This document shows positions 1 through 10,489 of a DNA stretch of 64,000 nucleotides, piece by piece (positions within the stretch are counted from its first letter, which is position 1; the number at the start of each line of letters is the position of its first letter). A model generated the notes under the pieces. That model searched no databases. It saw nothing but the letters and a program-made list of their open reading frames with translations, and was not told the origin of the DNA. The position numbers and the translations under genes are program-made. Origin of the DNA: Coenobita brevimanus (taxonomy: Eukaryota; Arthropoda; Malacostraca; Decapoda; Coenobitidae); NCBI GenBank assembly GCA_032717465.1, contig CM064732.1, positions 19,477,958 through 19,541,957 of the forward strand. Direction: 5' to 3'.

Positions 1-59
1 TACCCCTCCTCATCATAACAGAAATACATTCAAACTCCATTCTTTCTCTCAGCTCGAAA

Positions 60-790
60 TTCAGAATCCTATCCCCCCCCCCTCCCTCGCACCTGTCATT
101 AGGATGCACTACACATCCATCTAATCTTTATCATCTGGACGTCTGAGCCTATGAATATTCTCTTCCTTTTCTGCTCAGACCTCACTACCGTACAGCAATA
201 CACTCCTAACATGCGTTGTATACAAGGACCCCTTTGCACTGAGGACGAGTCCTTTCACTGTCAAGATTTGCAACAGCTCCTTAAACTTCTTGCAACCATT
301 CCTTACCCTAGCCTCAGAGCGAGCTCCAGCTCCACCTCCAACACATATCATGTCCTGCAAATAACAAAACTTTTCGACACATTCAAGAGACCCTCCAGCA
401 AGGATAATCCTTTCCTGTCTCTGTCTTTCCATGCTCTCCTCTTTACTACGTACAAACGGAATCAGCATCATTTCGTAGTTTACCTATAATACCAGTACAT
501 CTTCAGTGCACCCATTTGGCACAAACACTGCACAATGTAGTGTTACTTCCCACACTGTTTTGGCAGACAGCAGATGACCACACTCCCTCTTTTTCGATAG
601 TACCGCCACCAGCCCTCGATAATATTACTTTTATTTATCTGTGTTTGCTCTCAAACTTTTGGACCCCGTTCCTTCTCTCCACTTCCTAAATCTTTCTTCC
701 GCCATCCTCTCATTCTCCGCGATCAGCACCAAGTCATCTGCACGCAGCACCTCCCAAGGGAGCCCAGTTCTGAAGTTACGTGGGGCGGGC
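60..790 (-). pseudogene. Degraded non-LTR retrotransposon RT fragment
   Basis: Read on the minus strand, this is the C-terminal half of a LINE reverse transcriptase. The catalytic-type motif ADDLVLIAENER can be read near 718-755 in one frame. Downstream, a cysteine-rich stretch near 505-580 is interrupted by a stop. The RT connection segment at 175-471 carries FCYLQDM, a GGGAGA run and ends at LLYGSEV, the usual place of the LYGSE(T/A)W motif in LINE thumb/connection regions. The pieces lie in different frames and contain stops, so the copy is dead. The 5' part is missing, and the 3' limit is uncertain because it runs to the window edge. The clade cannot be fixed from the sequence alone; an RTE-like or related LINE is likely. 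The plus-strand open frame over 151-489 is only its antisense shadow. Confidence 0.7.
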
Positions 791-1107
791 TCCGTCGGCG
801 CGGCTTTGTGCCGTGGTGGGATGGAGTACAGATGATATCAAGAAAAATGGAAAAATAGGTCATCGGGGTGAAGTGGTTAGAGTGGATATAGTCGTCTGGA
901 AATGGCAAGAGAGAAAATTTAGAGGCCTTAGCACAGTGAATGGCTTTTCCCTTCAGTAACGTGTTGGCTTTTTTAGTTGATTCTTGTTACCTTCAGATAA
1001 TTTTATTCAGCTTTTGAGAAACGCTTCGCACTGGACAAGGTACAGTATATACAGCCTTCAAAAACCGCTTTAGTATGCTATGTTTTTCCTATGTTCAGTA
1101 AAATCCA

Positions 1108-1130
1108 GGAGAGAGAGAGAGAGAGAGGGA
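1108..1130. repeat. (GA)n microsatellite
   Basis: A short near-perfect GA dinucleotide run followed by a copy of the CTGGTGG/CTGGCGG-like dispersed motif (see 1,201-1,295). Confidence 0.9.
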
Positions 1131-1200
1131 GAGTCATCTGGTTCAACGCACTACGACTGTCTCACCTCTGTATTACAAGTCACTCATTAGTTGAATGAAA

Positions 1201-1295
1201 GTTCTGGCGGTAGCAAGAATCGAAACGTCTAACCCTTTCACCAGTGATCTAAGCTGCATAAAATCGCCAGGCGGAAGCAAGAATAAAATATAGAC
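1201..1295 (+). repeat. Two adjacent copies of a dispersed 25-30 bp motif
   Basis: TCTGGCGGTAGCAAGAAT (1,203-1,220) and GCCAGGCGGAAGCAAGAAT (1,265-1,283) are diverged copies of a motif that recurs through the window. Its apparent core is ATCGTCTGGTGGTAGCAAGA followed by ATAAAAT. Other copies lie at about 2,230, 12,691, 23,708 (minus), 36,011 (minus), 36,121 (minus) and 37,874. It is probably the most conserved part of an old interspersed repeat. Confidence 0.5.
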
Positions 1296-1514
1296 GCAAT
1301 GGTAAATAAAGGTTTAACCCCGCCAGGCTGAGGATGTGCTTCTCATATATTTTTTATGCCCAAGAAATTACAATAAATTTGCGAGGGGGATTGCTGAACT
1401 TTGTATCTTACTCTCTTGTATGAAAACTAAACAAAACTTCACTAAACCGTTTGGAAATAACTATAACAGATCCAAATAAGCATTAACCCACGGATGCGTA
1501 TCGCCAGCCATCAC

Positions 1515-1515
<1 letters not shown>

Positions 1516-1553
<38 letters not shown>
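1516..1553. repeat. Poly(A) tract
   Basis: About 38 consecutive A residues immediately before the left end of repeat R3. It could be the tail of an older retrotransposed sequence, but no recognisable body precedes it. Confidence 0.9.
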
Positions 1554-1554
<1 letters not shown>

Positions 1555-1556
<2 letters not shown>

Positions 1557-2045
1557 CAGTAATCCTCTGGTAATGGGAGGCGTACCATTGCGCCTCCTCC
1601 AAAATTGAAAAAGAAGTCTTAGGATTTCGCTGTTCACTCCTGCAAAGCTAAATATCGCGCTAGCATTAGAAGCCTGAAGTCACGGGTATCATGTTGGTGA
1701 AGGTCATTAAATGTAACAGGCCTTTGGAGAATTTCTCATAGTTACTCTTTAAATGGCCGTTCTTTTCGTTTCGTTGAGGATACGATTGAAAATGGTGAAT
1801 ATTGGTACGCTTAAAGATGAAATTGTTGGGAATATTTTTCTTGCAAAATCCTCAGTTACTCAGATACATATAATCGCAGCTTAGCCAAAATTATTAATAA
1901 ATATGCAATATATCCCTCGACACTACCCACAAAGTTTGAATACAATTTGCCCACTTGATTCTGAGATATTTTGGTAACAGCCAGACAGACACAAATACAC
2001 AGGTTATTACATCATCGCTTTGCTAGTGGGACGATAATGAAACAA
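1555..2045 (+). repeat. Dispersed repeat R3, copy 1 (uninterrupted)
   Basis: About 490 bp that aligns, in inverted orientation, with 12,400-12,050 and then 10,485-10,335. Shared blocks include AATCCTCTGG at the start, TATGTTGGTGAAGGT near 1,690, and CCCACAAA-TTTGAATACAAT then TTGCCCA near 1,930. A CAGCCAGACAGACACAAAT block near 1,980 corresponds to a (CA)-rich block in the other copy. No convincing coding frame is visible. The style (a conserved TTTGAAT-type block beside CAGA-type repeats) resembles very widespread marine-invertebrate interspersed repeats, but I cannot name the family. Confidence 0.65.
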
Positions 2046-2229
2046 TCCGGCTGTTGGTGTAATTGTGATGCCCAGCAACTTGATCCTCAACTGCTTGAGC
2101 TAGACAACGTATTTGTTAGTTTTTACAGTCAGATAATTTGGTTTCCTTAGGAAAGAGTTTTTGTAGATGGTGGAGTTAGTTACAGCCTCCACTAGCCCCT
2201 TTTATACAGAAGTCTTTCTTATATTCAGT

Positions 2230-2262
2230 AAAACTGTCTGGAGGCAGTAATAAGAAACAAAT
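2230..2262 (+). repeat. Dispersed CTGGAGGCAGTAATAAGAA motif copy
   Basis: A copy of the 25-30 bp dispersed motif (CTGTCTGGAGGCAGTAATAA), preceded by TATTCAGTAAAA as is the 1,090 region. Confidence 0.4.
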
Positions 2263-2798
2263 ATATCATTGTAATGAAGAAGAGAATGCTTAGGATTACT
2301 TGTTATTAACATCACAAACAATCAAGTTCCAGTTTTTCCTTAGAATAAGTCATGGAATAATCGAGCTGTTTGGCCAGGGTGGCCACTTCCATAACTTAAA
2401 AAAACAAAAAAAAGTTTCCGCAAGGAGTGGAAAACTATAATGTATTCAAGTGTGTTGCATGACGCCGTATCCTATGAATGATGGCCTTGAAAACAAGAGT
2501 TTCTACGGATATCTGTCCCTACTAGGCAACGATCCCTCTTCGCACGCCACACCACTACATCCCCTTACCTACTCTCACAGTAATATCTGTTTATCTAATT
2601 CTAGTTCTCCCTCTACTCCTCCCAAATACCTCACTCTCAAAGAATCTCCTCGTCAGATGCTTGCTCTTAAGCAGTTGTGGGGATCAGTTTCATTTTATTT
2701 CAGTGAATTCAGGATGTAAGCGTTTACTTAACGTAATATAAATGATTTAATTTTATACCCATACTGTTTCTGCTTCACTGAGATAATTATGACCTAAG

Positions 2799-2800
<2 letters not shown>

Positions 2801-2837
<37 letters not shown>

Positions 2838-2853
2838 AATAATAATAATAATA
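2801..2853. repeat. (CA)n followed by (ATA)n compound microsatellite
   Basis: About 17 CA units run directly into about six ATA units. Confidence 0.95.
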
Positions 2854-2859
2854 AATGGT

Positions 2860-4680
2860 CATTCATTGAAACGGAACTTCAGTTTACTTCCTGAAATCAT
2901 TAAATTTAATTAAGTTTATCCCAAACCCACTGCACCTTATATGGATACCTGTTTGTGGCGCTTCTAAACTTTCCCTTATCATACGTAACTCACATGAAAT
3001 TTCTCAGACCACAGAAATAAGCATTTCTTTTCGCATGTGTATGAACCAATACTACAGAAACCCATCTAGATTGGTAATGCAATATTATCTACTCAAGAAC
3101 GTAAGAAAAAAAAATGAGAACAAGGAGCTCTAAACGGGGACTGTCCGGCCTATGGGTGGGCATTTGACTACCTCTGTTTATATTATCTCCCTAACTGTAC
3201 AGTTGGGGATGTTAAGAATTACTGTAAAGTTGGCGCTAAACATCTGTCGCGAAATTGTCAAATTTCTAAGAAACCTTGTTGAACGAATCCATATTAAAGC
3301 TGTTTAGAACAACGGATCTCCCATTCGGAACATGTTCCCTGTTCTTCCGTTTCGGTTCAGCAAAGACATTTAACTATGTGCAGTTGGTGACAGAAATTCG
3401 CTTAATATTTCACTTCCGCTCCTCACTTTCCTATCAGTCAAATAGTCAGCCAATCCATCAATCGGTCAATCTATCTGTCTATCACCCAATCCTTTCTTGC
3501 CCATTAGGAGCGTAGATATCCGGGATTAAGCTCTTTAGGCCTAACAGTTCAGGCAAAGGCGACTAACTTCGTTTGCTCCCGAATGGGATTATGTGAGTAA
3601 TAATCCCGGTCATCTCTCGGGCGTAAATATTTACATGACCCATCTGGTTGGAGCACCTTAACCCACTAATGCCAATTTTGTCTCTTCTGAGAAGAGATTA
3701 GGCTTTAGCTTTTGAAAGCTAGCAACAGATTGGTTGTCAGAGTGCATTCATTAGAAACGATGTATTTAAAATAAATTTTGTATGGGTTACTCTAAATGTT
3801 TCTTCCGATAAGATTGTTCAATTAAAATAACTATGTAGTTATTTGCAGACATTAATTTTCAAACGAGCCCTTACAAAATCCTCAGATGGAGTAGAAACAC
3901 ATGAAATTTTCAGTTCTGCCAAATCAACGCTTCCGGACAAAAATTTACGAGTTCCTTGACTTTTTCCTTTGTTAAGGCAAATTGACCTAAGTTATTCATT
4001 ATAACTACGACATTATACTAATTTGGCAGGATAACTATATATTTCACTCATATCTAGGCCTTTCATAGATTTTGTAAGGCATCGTTTTCAAGTTATTATA
4101 TTAAAAAAATATATATATGTTTGTATTTTAATTTAGCAATCTTACCGTCACAAACTGTTACTGGAACCAACATTTTAAAAATTATTTTTAATACGTCGTT
4201 ACTAATGAATCCACGTGGACAACCAACAAGCTGCAAGATTTAAAAAACTAAAGGCTCTCCTCAAAAGAGATCGAATAAGCTTTAGGTCACATTGCGTCCA
4301 TTTGATAATGTCGTTACTACCAGACTTGGGAAATGGTTTCCTGGGTTGCAGGAAACCATTTGTTTCGTTACTCAAGTTAGAGTCAGCTAAGGCACTAACA
4401 AACCGTTTTTGTTGATGGTGAGAATCGTTACCTACTACCTCCCACATTCCTCTGCTGACTAATATTCATAAAGCGAGAGAGGCTTGTCATGATTCTCTAT
4501 ATGCTACTTAAGTGATTTTCTTTAATATGACACAGTGCTTTAACTGTGCAGCGCACGTCATGGTACAGTAGGTGAAATTTTGCACCTGTACAAGCCCATA
4601 TTACTGAAATTAAGAGAAAGGAAGTACCGTATATGGAAACAAATTTGACACTCATTTAAACAACAATTTTAATCATTATC
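2860..4680. other. No gene seen
   Basis: AT-rich non-coding sequence. Short open frames (for example 3,276-3,515) show no recognisable domain, splice context or repeat homology within the window. It holds one perfect short hairpin (4,331-4,361). Confidence 0.6.
4331..4361. other. Perfect 13-bp stem hairpin
   Basis: AAATGGTTTCCTG and CAGGAAACCATTT form a perfect 13-bp stem around the 5-nt loop GGTTG. The stem does not extend into the flanks, so it is shorter than a typical microRNA precursor. There is no T-run terminator. Confidence 0.85.
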
Positions 4681-4681
<1 letters not shown>

Positions 4682-4746
<65 letters not shown>

Positions 4747-4874
4747 ATCGTATGTTATTCATATCCCAGTTCTTATCAAAACTTCCCTCATTTCCCGGCC
4801 TCCATTTCCTTCCCAACCCCAATTCCCAATTTAATATCCCTCAACCCTTTATCTCCCTTCTCTCTTCCCTCCCC

Positions 4875-4934
<60 letters not shown>

Positions 4935-4974
4935 CTCCACCGCCCTCCCACTTCTACTATCTTTTCACATTGGC

Positions 4975-5049
<75 letters not shown>

Positions 5050-5198
5050 CCGTCAGCTGGTGTGTCTTCGTGTTGATGTCTTCACCATAAACGTTTTGTA
5101 CCCACACGCTAGAAACGTTTCAGCTTGTCTCTCCAGCAGATGCTCTTTATATGCTGTTTCCGGTGTCTGTTTGGTCTCTCTCTCTCTCTCTCTCTCGG
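4682..5198. repeat. Cluster of (CTGT)n and four (TC)n arrays
   Basis: (CTGT)n at 4,682-4,702 runs into (TC)n to 4,745. Further (TC)n blocks lie at about 4,880-4,931, 4,981-5,046 and 5,177-5,198. The poly-(Leu-Ser) reading frames here are translations of the repeat, not genes. Confidence 0.95.
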
Positions 5199-5199
5199 A

Positions 5200-6215
5200 A
5201 ATGTAGCTGTTTATAGTTTATTTACCTTTGCTCCAGACCTGCTAACATGTGGGAAATGTTTTACATTTGGTAGTCACACGGCTAACCTTGATGTAACCAA
5301 GTTTCTCTTCACCACAAACGTGACTGAAGGAAGGATCCGACTTACTGTGTGTGCGAGAGACAGCCTCACTATACAGTACACCTTTCCATATCAAGACTAG
5401 ATGATCATATGCTAGTAACTGGGATAATATAACCCACTCAGGACCAACTACATCCATCCTCTAGTTGTAGTTGTGGTTGGTCAACCTCACTCAGTCTGGC
5501 CGAGCATACCTATCAATCACAAGCAAACAACAGCCCTGTGCGGTGAACAGATGTCCCCTTGTCTTTGACAGCTCCTCTGTGTAGCAAGGCGCAGGGGAAA
5601 TGTGTGTTTGGTTCAAAGGGTGGATGCCGCACTTACTTCTCTCCACATCAGTTAACAGAGGCGCCGTAGTAGGTACCGTCTCATCTGGTCATACGGTTAC
5701 CACCCAGTGTTGTAGATGGTGTCCTGAGCTATACAAAACCATTAGACTTGTCACTCAATGCAGAGCCACTTCAAGTGGAAAAAGTGACAGGAAGGAAAAG
5801 GAGAAGTACGAAGAGTGGAGGTCAGACACAGAAAGAGCATGATAAAGGTGATGGAAGAAGTAGGCCACCACCTACCACTCAAATCCTTTAGTACGGTACA
5901 TAGTATATGAGCCGAGACAAGTATAACAAACCGGGCACGTAATTTTGGTTTATAATTACTCTGTCACAATGTTGGTGTCATGAAAGATCGTCATTCTACT
6001 GATTGCTTTAAAGATTTTGGAAAAAAAAAAAAAAAGGAGTTATATAAATATTTAAGGGCATGAACCCATGATAAACTAAGCACTCATAAACTGCCATCAG
6101 GGATTGTCCGACAGGTGAACACCAAAGAACACCATATTATCCAACACTGTTGGTGTTATGGAACTCTCGCCAATGTACAGTATATGTTGCATTAAGTATT
6201 AAACAAAGACTGCAT
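5200..6215. other. No gene seen
   Basis: Unassigned sequence with a few short open frames on both strands (for example 5,242-5,457 minus and 5,600-5,842 plus). None carries a domain I recognise or a repeat relationship in the window. Confidence 0.5.
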
Positions 6216-6216
6216 G

Positions 6217-6218
<2 letters not shown>

Positions 6219-6277
<59 letters not shown>
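6219..6277. repeat. (TA)n microsatellite
   Basis: About 29 uninterrupted TA units in otherwise unique sequence. Confidence 0.95.
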
Positions 6278-6282
<5 letters not shown>

Positions 6283-6799
6283 ATGGCTACAGGTAATCTG
6301 TTTTTATCTGGTGGAATTTGGCCACTCTCAGTACTTGTGTACAGATTCACAGTTGAATGAAATTCGATGAGCTTTTGGTGTGAAGTAGGAATAAGTCTGA
6401 GTTTGTTGTTAAGTTTCTAAATTTGTTATCTTACTGTACTTGGACATCAACAGACCTAAAAGGGGTTAGTAATCTTCACCAAGTTAGAACCACAGAGCTT
6501 TAACAACAGATGTTCGTTCTACCTTCTTTCTTTTTACAGGGTGTAGGAGAGCATCGTGCCATACAATTCACCTCTTAACTTCCCGTGTTCTTCGCTTTCT
6601 GCAGCTAAATATCGAGTTATATTATCACCTTTAAGTAAGGGCCACATAAGAAAGACCATAACGTCTGCGTAGTATGTAAATTTCTATAACACTTGGTAAC
6701 CCCACATTTTCACAGTTTTTCTCTTTCATAAACATTATTCCCCAAATCGTAACTTATATAGACAGTATCCTACGTACACATCCAAACCATCATATCGGT

Positions 6800-6800
<1 letters not shown>

Positions 6801-6834
<34 letters not shown>

Positions 6835-7842
6835 ATTCTCATCCTCCATCATTTATGTGTGCACCAGTTCCCTCTACCTTTCCTCCCTCCCTCTCTCTCT
6901 CTCTTTCCCCTCCCTCCCTCCATTCCTTCCTTCCTTCCCTCCTCCCCGCTTTCACTTTACCCCGTCTTTTATACATGCACCGTCCATCATTAATCTTTTA
7001 CCCTCGTTTCCCCTCACTCACCCTTTTCCCCTCTCTCTCCCGACGATTTTCCTTTTCCTCTTTACCTTTATCTAGTCCCTATACGCTTTTATGTATTTTG
7101 TATATTGTGGTCTCCTGTACCTCTTACATTTTTTTTTTTTTTACTTTCGTTTCCTTCATTTTCAGGATTTTCCCTTTATGATATTTACCCTGTTATTCCC
7201 CTGCGTATCTTCTATTCTTGTTTTTACCCCCGCAAGTAAGATGGTGCGCCGTGTGAGTGTATGTCTTTCTGTGTACTAACATTATTCTAACAGATTAATC
7301 TGATTCTAACCAAACTTGGTGGAAGGGCTGAATATTGGCCAGAGGCCTGCCTTATTGTTCTTGTGAATAGTAGGTCTAAAGTCATGGGGACATGGATAGG
7401 TTAGCTGAAACAACGTTGATCATATTTAGACCAAAAGTGATGGAAGAGTTGAAGCTAAGGCAGGAACGAAGAATTTCGATTCTGAGGACGATCAGCCGAA
7501 GGTATTGGTCACAGGGTGAGGGCAAAGTTCGACTTGTGTGGATCTAATTTTGAAACAAATACTAAAACCGTTTAATCATATTTCAGTCACACTTTTTTAG
7601 AACAATAGATCAAAGGTCATGATCATATGTTAGGGTGAACTTAAATACTGTATTTCTTATCCGACATACACTAATCTTTGTAAGATGCTTCAAACTGAAC
7701 CAAGGAAAAGGGTAAACTCAAGTATTTTTTTATCCGACTCGGTCCAAATTTAGTTTAAGGGCAAATAAGAATGAATTGGATTTTAATAACAATCGGTAAA
7801 ACGTAAAGGTCAGAAGGCAAATTTATGTATCACCATTTGAAT

Positions 7843-7909
<67 letters not shown>

Positions 7910-8453
7910 TACTTGTGTGTGTGTGTGTGTGTGTGTAAGCATCTGTTTCGTCTTTTCTATCTTCTTACACTTACTTTATCCTCCGTTTTCTCTCCAGTCA
8001 CCTCCCTTCTTTCTCTCCTCTAACTTTCCCATGTACCTTTCCCTTTCATCAATCTCTTATTCTTCGTTTTGGTTGTTTTAGCTCGCCCCTCTTTTTTCCC
8101 ATTTTCTTTTACCCTTTTTTCTCCGGCAGTCACCCCTTCACTCAATACAATTTTCATTTTCATTTTCATTTTCACTCAGTTTTGTTTTTTCTATTTTGGT
8201 TCTTTTCTCTCCTACCTATTGTTCACGCAAGTTTCCCTAAACTCACCCCATTCCCATTCATGTCACTCCCATTTCGCATTCTTCTCTTTTCGTTTACCTA
8301 TATCTCTAATCTTTATCTTCGTCTTCTCATTATTACTTTTTCCCCATTATCCTGCCTCTTTCCTTTCGCCTCCTTTACTGCCAACTTTTTCACTCCACGC
8401 ACCCCCTCTCCCCTCTCACCACTGCCTTTTCCCCCTTCCCATTACACTTCACC

Positions 8454-8507
<54 letters not shown>

Positions 8508-8660
8508 GTAGCACTCCCCTCGACCATGCCTGACCCTTTCCATTTTTACTTTTCCACATCCTCTCATTCCAGGCTCATGTATTACTTTCCTACATTTTCA
8601 ATATTTTCAGTTTCTTTTGCCTTTTTCCCCACTATATCTTTTCAGTGATCCTTTCATTTG
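6801..8660. repeat. Pyrimidine-rich zone with embedded microsatellites
   Basis: The plus strand is strongly C/T-rich over most of 6,800-7,200 and 7,940-8,660. It contains (TC)n at 6,801-6,830, (TA)n at about 7,843-7,904, (GT)n at 7,914-7,936 and a 27-unit (GT)n at about 8,452-8,506. Long plus-strand open frames here, rich in Phe, Ser, Leu and Pro, reflect composition only. The sub-block 7,225-7,640 is less biased and may be an old interspersed repeat. Confidence 0.8.
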
Positions 8661-9177
8661 CATTGATAATAATTTCGTCCTTCCAGTATTCATCTCTCAT
8701 AACTATTTCATCTTTCCGTACTGTACATTCAGTTTTCTCATCCCTTCAGTCATCCTTACATTCGTTTTGCTCTATACTATTATCTATACTACTAAAATTC
8801 TCGGTCACTGTATGTTGTATGTTCTGTAAGTTATATAGCCGTCCATACCGGAGCACCCAGGAGACATGAAAATCGGATATAGGGGTAACTCAGTACGGGG
8901 AACATAGGCGTGATGGCGTTGGCCCCTAAGGCCGTTTTGAGGCTGCTACTGTTATGGCCTCGAGGCTGCGACGGCCAGAACTGCCCTTCGGAGGCCGAAT
9001 TTGTGGTTAGCCACTGAGGCCATTTTCAAATTTATACTTAGATATTTCTATTTTTTCATTTTTTTCCGATGTAATAGCTTGACCAAGTGTATCCTTGTTC
9101 ACGAGGTGGCAACAATTCCTGCCGCCGACCGTTTCTGGTGAGAGGGCCGTGGCATCAGAGCGCGCGCGTGCGAGCAA

Positions 9178-9198
9178 GCGAGAGAGAGAGAGAGAGAG
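9178..9198. repeat. (GA)n inside R1
   Basis: A short GA run following the first CGTGGCATCAGAG box of R1. Confidence 0.9.
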
Positions 9199-9731
9199 CC
9201 TCCTGCCTTTCCCACAGAGTTGTTCTCCACCAAATTTTGCACACGCCTAGGGATGCAACAAATAAAGCTGCATGCAAAAATTCGTTAAACACTATTCACT
9301 TTGAGTATGGGTTACAGTGTTTCACCCCTTCTTCAACACATGTCCGCCACCTTGCTTCGACAGGCATGATGTAGCCACGGCAGCCAATGGCTACGCCGCT
9401 AAGGTCAATAGTTCACTGACTAATGGCTCCCGCCGTGCCATAAAGCTGCCCACCGCCAGCTCAGGATGTCTGACTTCCGAGCTTCATACGTATTCTATTT
9501 TAGTGATTATTGTTTTTTACAGTTTATGACAACTTACTTATTGCATCAACAGTGGAAATCTGGCTTTAGCAGTATAAAGTAAACACAATATATAGGTGTT
9601 TCAAGAAAAAATGCAAGCGTAATGGAGAGCATGAAGAATCAGTGACAAATGAAGTGAGCGAAATTCTAAAAAAAAAATGCAGAGAAAACGCATTAGGCAT
9701 TTCAAGAACTGTCGTGGCATCAAAGAGCACG

Positions 9732-9733
<2 letters not shown>

Positions 9734-9768
<35 letters not shown>
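9734..9768. repeat. (GA)n inside R1
   Basis: A longer GA run following the second CGTGGCATCAAAG box. The inverted R1 copy has only a short GA-rich remnant here, so the array expanded after the copies separated. Confidence 0.9.
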
Positions 9769-9770
<2 letters not shown>

Positions 9771-9830
9771 CCTGTGGCCACATTAGCCACTATTCGTAAC
9801 TGAACCAATACAGCCGGCTATCTGTGTGCG

Positions 9831-10163
9831 ATGTGTTTTGAGCACCAAAGCAGTGCATGGCTACTCATTACTTCATGGTTCATTGCAAAAAATCAGAACA
9901 GCTTGCTAAGACATGCAAGTGTTTTGAGCACCAAAGTGCTCCAAAAATGCACCAAACAACAGCTTGCTATCACAAAGAAATTTATCGAATTGGTGGCTCA
10001 TGTCTCGCCCAAGGGGATTTCCATAAAAACGACCCCTGGAAGACAGCTCATGGATAGGAATGGAAGTCTTCCTGACTCTCGATATACAACTTTATCATCA
10101 GTTGTGTGCCTGTTTGTGAAAAACACATTGTCGAGAATACTGCTAATAAATCGACATGGCTAA
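9831..10163 (+). CDS. Open reading frame conserved between two R1 copies, function unknown
   Basis: This 110-codon frame is matched by a 129-codon frame at 13,433-13,822 (minus) in the other R1 copy. About 90 residues align in the same frame: shared stretches are QNSLLR, KQQLAI, KGISIKTTP, KNTLSR and LLINRHG, at roughly two-thirds identity. I do not recognise the protein. There is no signal peptide, membrane segment or classic motif. The nucleotide sequences are similar enough (roughly 80% by eye) that a shared open frame could be chance plus common descent. The start codon is arbitrary. It sits in the right third of R1 and could be a relic of a coding region. Confidence 0.25.
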   Translation: MCFEHQSSAWLLITSWFIAKNQNSLLRHASVLSTKVLQKCTKQQLAITKKFIELVAHVSPKGISIKTTPGRQLMDRNGSLPDSRYTTLSSVVCLFVKNTLSRILLINRHG

Positions 10164-10334
10164 TTAAGCAACAACCAGTGTGGGCCGAAGGCCCAGCCCA
10201 CCTGGTGGGCCTAGCCAATTAGGCCAGCTTCGTGGGCCTAAGAAGCTAGTACCTCCATAAATTCCAAGTAATATAGGTTGTCATTTACGATGACGTATAT
10301 TAATACCGTATTTAACTCTTGCCAGCATTAGACG

Positions 10335-10485
10335 AAATTAATAATTATCGCCCGCCTACTGAGGTGATTATGTAATTGCCTGCATCTGTGTGTGTGTATG
10401 TGTGTGGCTGTCCCCAAAATGTCGCAAAGTCAATTGGGCAAATTGTATTCAAAGTTTGTGGGCATTATCGAGGGATATATATATT
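10335..10485 (-). repeat. R3 copy 2, distal segment
   Basis: The reverse complement matches 1,900-2,045 of R3 copy 1 (TATATCCCTCGA, CCCACAAACTTTGAATACAA, TTGCCCA, ACATTTTGG). It is separated from the rest of this R3 copy by the Jockey-like element next to it. Confidence 0.65.
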
Positions 10486-10489
10486 TTTT

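Larger units (their letters stand above)
8783..10249 (+). mobile_element. Dispersed repeat R1, copy 1 (candidate non-autonomous Helitron-like element)
   Basis: About 1.47 kb, recognised because it aligns in inverted orientation with 13,430-14,399 plus 18,688-19,21x plus a short block near 22,700. The left end reads A|TCTATACTACTAAAATTC; the other copy has TCTATGTTACTAAAATTC. The right end is GC-rich and palindromic: GCCCACCTGGTGGGC near 10,194, GGCCTAGCCAATTAGGCC at about 10,208-10,225, and a stem AGCTTC/GAAGCT ending at CTAG|T (10,249). A 5' TC, an A/T insertion point, terminal hairpins and CTAG fit a Helitron model, but no Rep/helicase is encoded and the hairpin spacing is atypical. Two internal CGTGGCATCARAG boxes (9,147 and 9,713), each followed by (GA)n, repeat about 565 bp apart. 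Confidence 0.5.

Noticed and set aside
4215..4415. 66-codon frame containing the 13-bp hairpin
   Set aside because: No domain, no codon signal and both strands open; more likely chance.
4752..5206. Long plus-strand open frames rich in Leu-Ser repeats
   Set aside because: Direct translations of (TC)n arrays in three frames; no non-repeat protein content.
8069..8533. 154-codon Phe/Ser/Leu/Pro-rich plus-strand frame
   Set aside because: Follows the pyrimidine-rich composition and runs into (GT)n; no motif, start context or homologue in the window.
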